Shown here: in pieces, positions 21,788 to 22,609 of the stretch | Position numbering within the stretch: position 1 is the stretch's first letter | How the letters are laid out: each line of letters starts with the position of its first letter | Virus record (IMG/VR): IMGVR_UViG_3300042881_002923 | Location: 1 to 22,609 of that record | Direction: 5' to 3' (one strand) | Origin: a virus | DNA length: 22,609 nt | The notes under the pieces: model-generated | Seen by the model: the letters and a program-made list of their open reading frames with translations, nothing else | Databases searched by the model: none | Told to the model about the DNA's origin: nothing | Translations under genes and position numbers: made by a program

Positions 21788-22339
21788 TCATGAATTTCTT
21801 TTTACCTTATTGTAAAATAAATGTCTACCTATTTGCACAGTGTATCTCATATTATTCCACATTGGTTTCACATAATCTGCGTGAAAAAACAATGCTCCTT
21901 TTGTTGGATCTTTAAATGTTTCAGGATACAAATAAAACTTCAAAGCCATATCAGTTATCTTATTATATACTGAATTGTTATCAACTGTCAATAATTTTCT
22001 ATCAATCATTGCCTTCGCTCTGCTCTCACAATACCAAGAAAATTGGCAAACTGCACCAACTCTCTGTTTCACCACTCCGCAATATGAATCGGGAAATGCA
22101 CCAGACTGTGTGCGGTTGTGTGTGACAAATGCAACGGCTAGTTGACCTTTTTCGGGTTCCGCTCCTGCCTCAAAATACATGTTTTGTGCAAGACATTCAA
22201 CTTCTTGTCGTGCAAATGGTGCCAAATCTTCTAATTGAATTTTTGGTGCAATCGGTATTTCTACTTGTGCTGCCGCATGTCCAGTATAAACAATAAATGC
22301 TGCAAATAAACTACAAATCGTTAGTGTGATGTAACGCAT
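21788..22339 (-). CDS. Exported SleB-type cell wall hydrolase
   Basis: A 183-residue protein with an N-terminal signal peptide: MRY, then a hydrophobic run ITLTICSLFAAFIVYTG and HAAA-Q at residues 21-25 as a plausible signal peptidase I site. The mature part matches the Hydrolase_2/SleB family: LAQNMYFEAGAEPEKGQLAV (candidate catalytic Glu57), AFVTHNRTQSGAFPDSYCGV, VCQFSWYCESR and GALFFHADYVKPMW. These enzymes act as lytic transglycosylases or amidases on peptidoglycan. C49, C87, C98 and C104 could pair as disulfides in the periplasm. AGGAGA lies six bases before the ATG. A stable UUCG hairpin lies in its leader. It may be the phage endolysin, secreted by the host Sec system, or serve wall remodelling. 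Confidence 0.88.
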   Translation of the reverse strand: MRYITLTICSLFAAFIVYTGHAAAQVEIPIAPKIQLEDLAPFARQEVECLAQNMYFEAGAEPEKGQLAVAFVTHNRTQSGAFPDSYCGVVKQRVGAVCQFSWYCESRAKAMIDRKLLTVDNNSVYNKITDMALKFYLYPETFKDPTKGALFFHADYVKPMWNNMRYTVQIGRHLFYNKVKRNS

Positions 22340-22358
22340 ACTTTCTCCTATAAGTTAG

Positions 22359-22378
22359 GAGTGTGCCGAAGCACACTC
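22359..22378 (-). other. Intercistronic UUCG-loop hairpin
   Basis: GAGTGTGC / GCACACTC form a perfect 8-bp stem closing a TTCG loop on the minus strand, seven bases after the preceding stop and about nine before the Shine-Dalgarno of the hydrolase gene. What follows is CTAACTTATAGG, not a T-run, so it is a poor intrinsic terminator. It may be a processing or stabilising element or a weak attenuator. Confidence 0.75.
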
Positions 22379-22385
22379 GTTCCCG

Positions 22386-22609
22386 TCAGGCAGATTTTTT
22401 GCTCTGTGTTTTTTCTGCTGTAATGTTAGATACGAATCCATTCAAGGACTGTGCCTTGGTAATGATGTCGTTTTCTGAGGGATAAGTTGGAAAGGCTGGA
22501 TGTTCAGGTATTGCTTGTCCGTTTAGTTTAGCGGACTCTACCTTTACGTGCCATTCATTGGTTAGACGATCTTTGTTAGAGTGGTACTCTTCTAGCAAAA
22601 GTTCTTTCG
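22386..22609 (-). CDS. Partial hypothetical protein (5' end outside window)
   Basis: The frame is open from the right window edge to TGA 22386-22388, giving at least 73 C-terminal residues. No ATG is present in the visible part, only a TTG at 22596-22598 without a ribosome site, so the gene most likely begins beyond the window. The visible sequence is charged and helical at first (KELLLEEYHSNKDRLTNEWH), then QAIPEHPAFPTYPSENDIIT, ending in a basic EKTQSKKSA. No motif, cysteine or membrane segment is seen. Function unknown. It is followed by the UUCG hairpin and the hydrolase gene on the same strand. Confidence 0.7.
   Translation of the reverse strand, partial: KELLLEEYHSNKDRLTNEWHVKVESAKLNGQAIPEHPAFPTYPSENDIITKAQSLNGFVSNITAEKTQSKKSA

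Noticed and set aside
22386-22598. Complete gene starting with TTG at 22598
   Set aside because: No ribosome site is present and the frame continues open to the window edge, so the real start is probably outside.

Overview
The window is a piece of a T4-like (myovirus) phage genome. It is AT-rich and its proteins are rich in Lys, Asn and Ile. The gene set and the style of the proteins (gp6, gp25, gp48, gp53, gp54, gp26, gp32, gp59 and gp33 types) resemble the marine cyanophage and pelagiphage branch of the T4 superfamily. That placement comes from remembered family likeness, not from a search. I see no tRNA, CRISPR array, integrase or insertion sequence, and almost every base is coding.

Layout. 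(1) Positions 1-11446, minus strand, read right to left: tail tube cap (gp48), baseplate wedge gp53, a gp27-like hub protein, a gp5-like OB-fold/beta-helix spike with no lysozyme domain, a PAAR spike tip, a small ORF, a fibre-like protein, a small tail accessory protein, gp25, gp6, and a very large repeat-bearing structural protein that runs off the left edge. (2) Positions 11480-18960, plus strand: head completion nuclease gp4, a conserved protein of unknown function, a gp54/gp19-like tube initiator, gp26, a -1 frame ORF reached by a probable programmed frameshift, and two related tape-measure-like proteins. (3) Positions 18991-22609, minus strand: gp32, a HAD nucleotidase-like protein, gp59, gp33, an unknown protein, a small membrane protein, an exported SleB-type cell wall hydrolase, and a partial hypothetical gene. 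Blocks 2 and 3 converge on a UUCG-loop terminator. Blocks 1 and 2 diverge from a 33-base gap holding a T4-type late promoter.

How the genes work together. Blocks 1 and 2 build most of a contractile-tail baseplate and the start of the tube. Block 3 carries the T4 33-59-32 order: late-transcription co-activator, helicase loader and single-strand DNA binding protein. In that block the nucleotidase-like gene sits between gp59 and gp32, and an exported hydrolase plus a one-helix membrane protein lie upstream, possibly a lysis pair.

The main points for follow-up are these. A T_TTT_TTC slippery heptamer lies at the very end of gp26 and would fuse it to a 66-codon -1 ORF, like the G/GT or E/E' tail chaperones of other phages. 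Two consecutive tape-measure-like paralogues carry different wall-degrading domains (lytic transglycosylase/muramidase-like and M15 peptidase-like), while the gp5-like spike has none. Late-promoter motifs sit at only a few gene starts, two of them with the same 4-base gap to the ATG.
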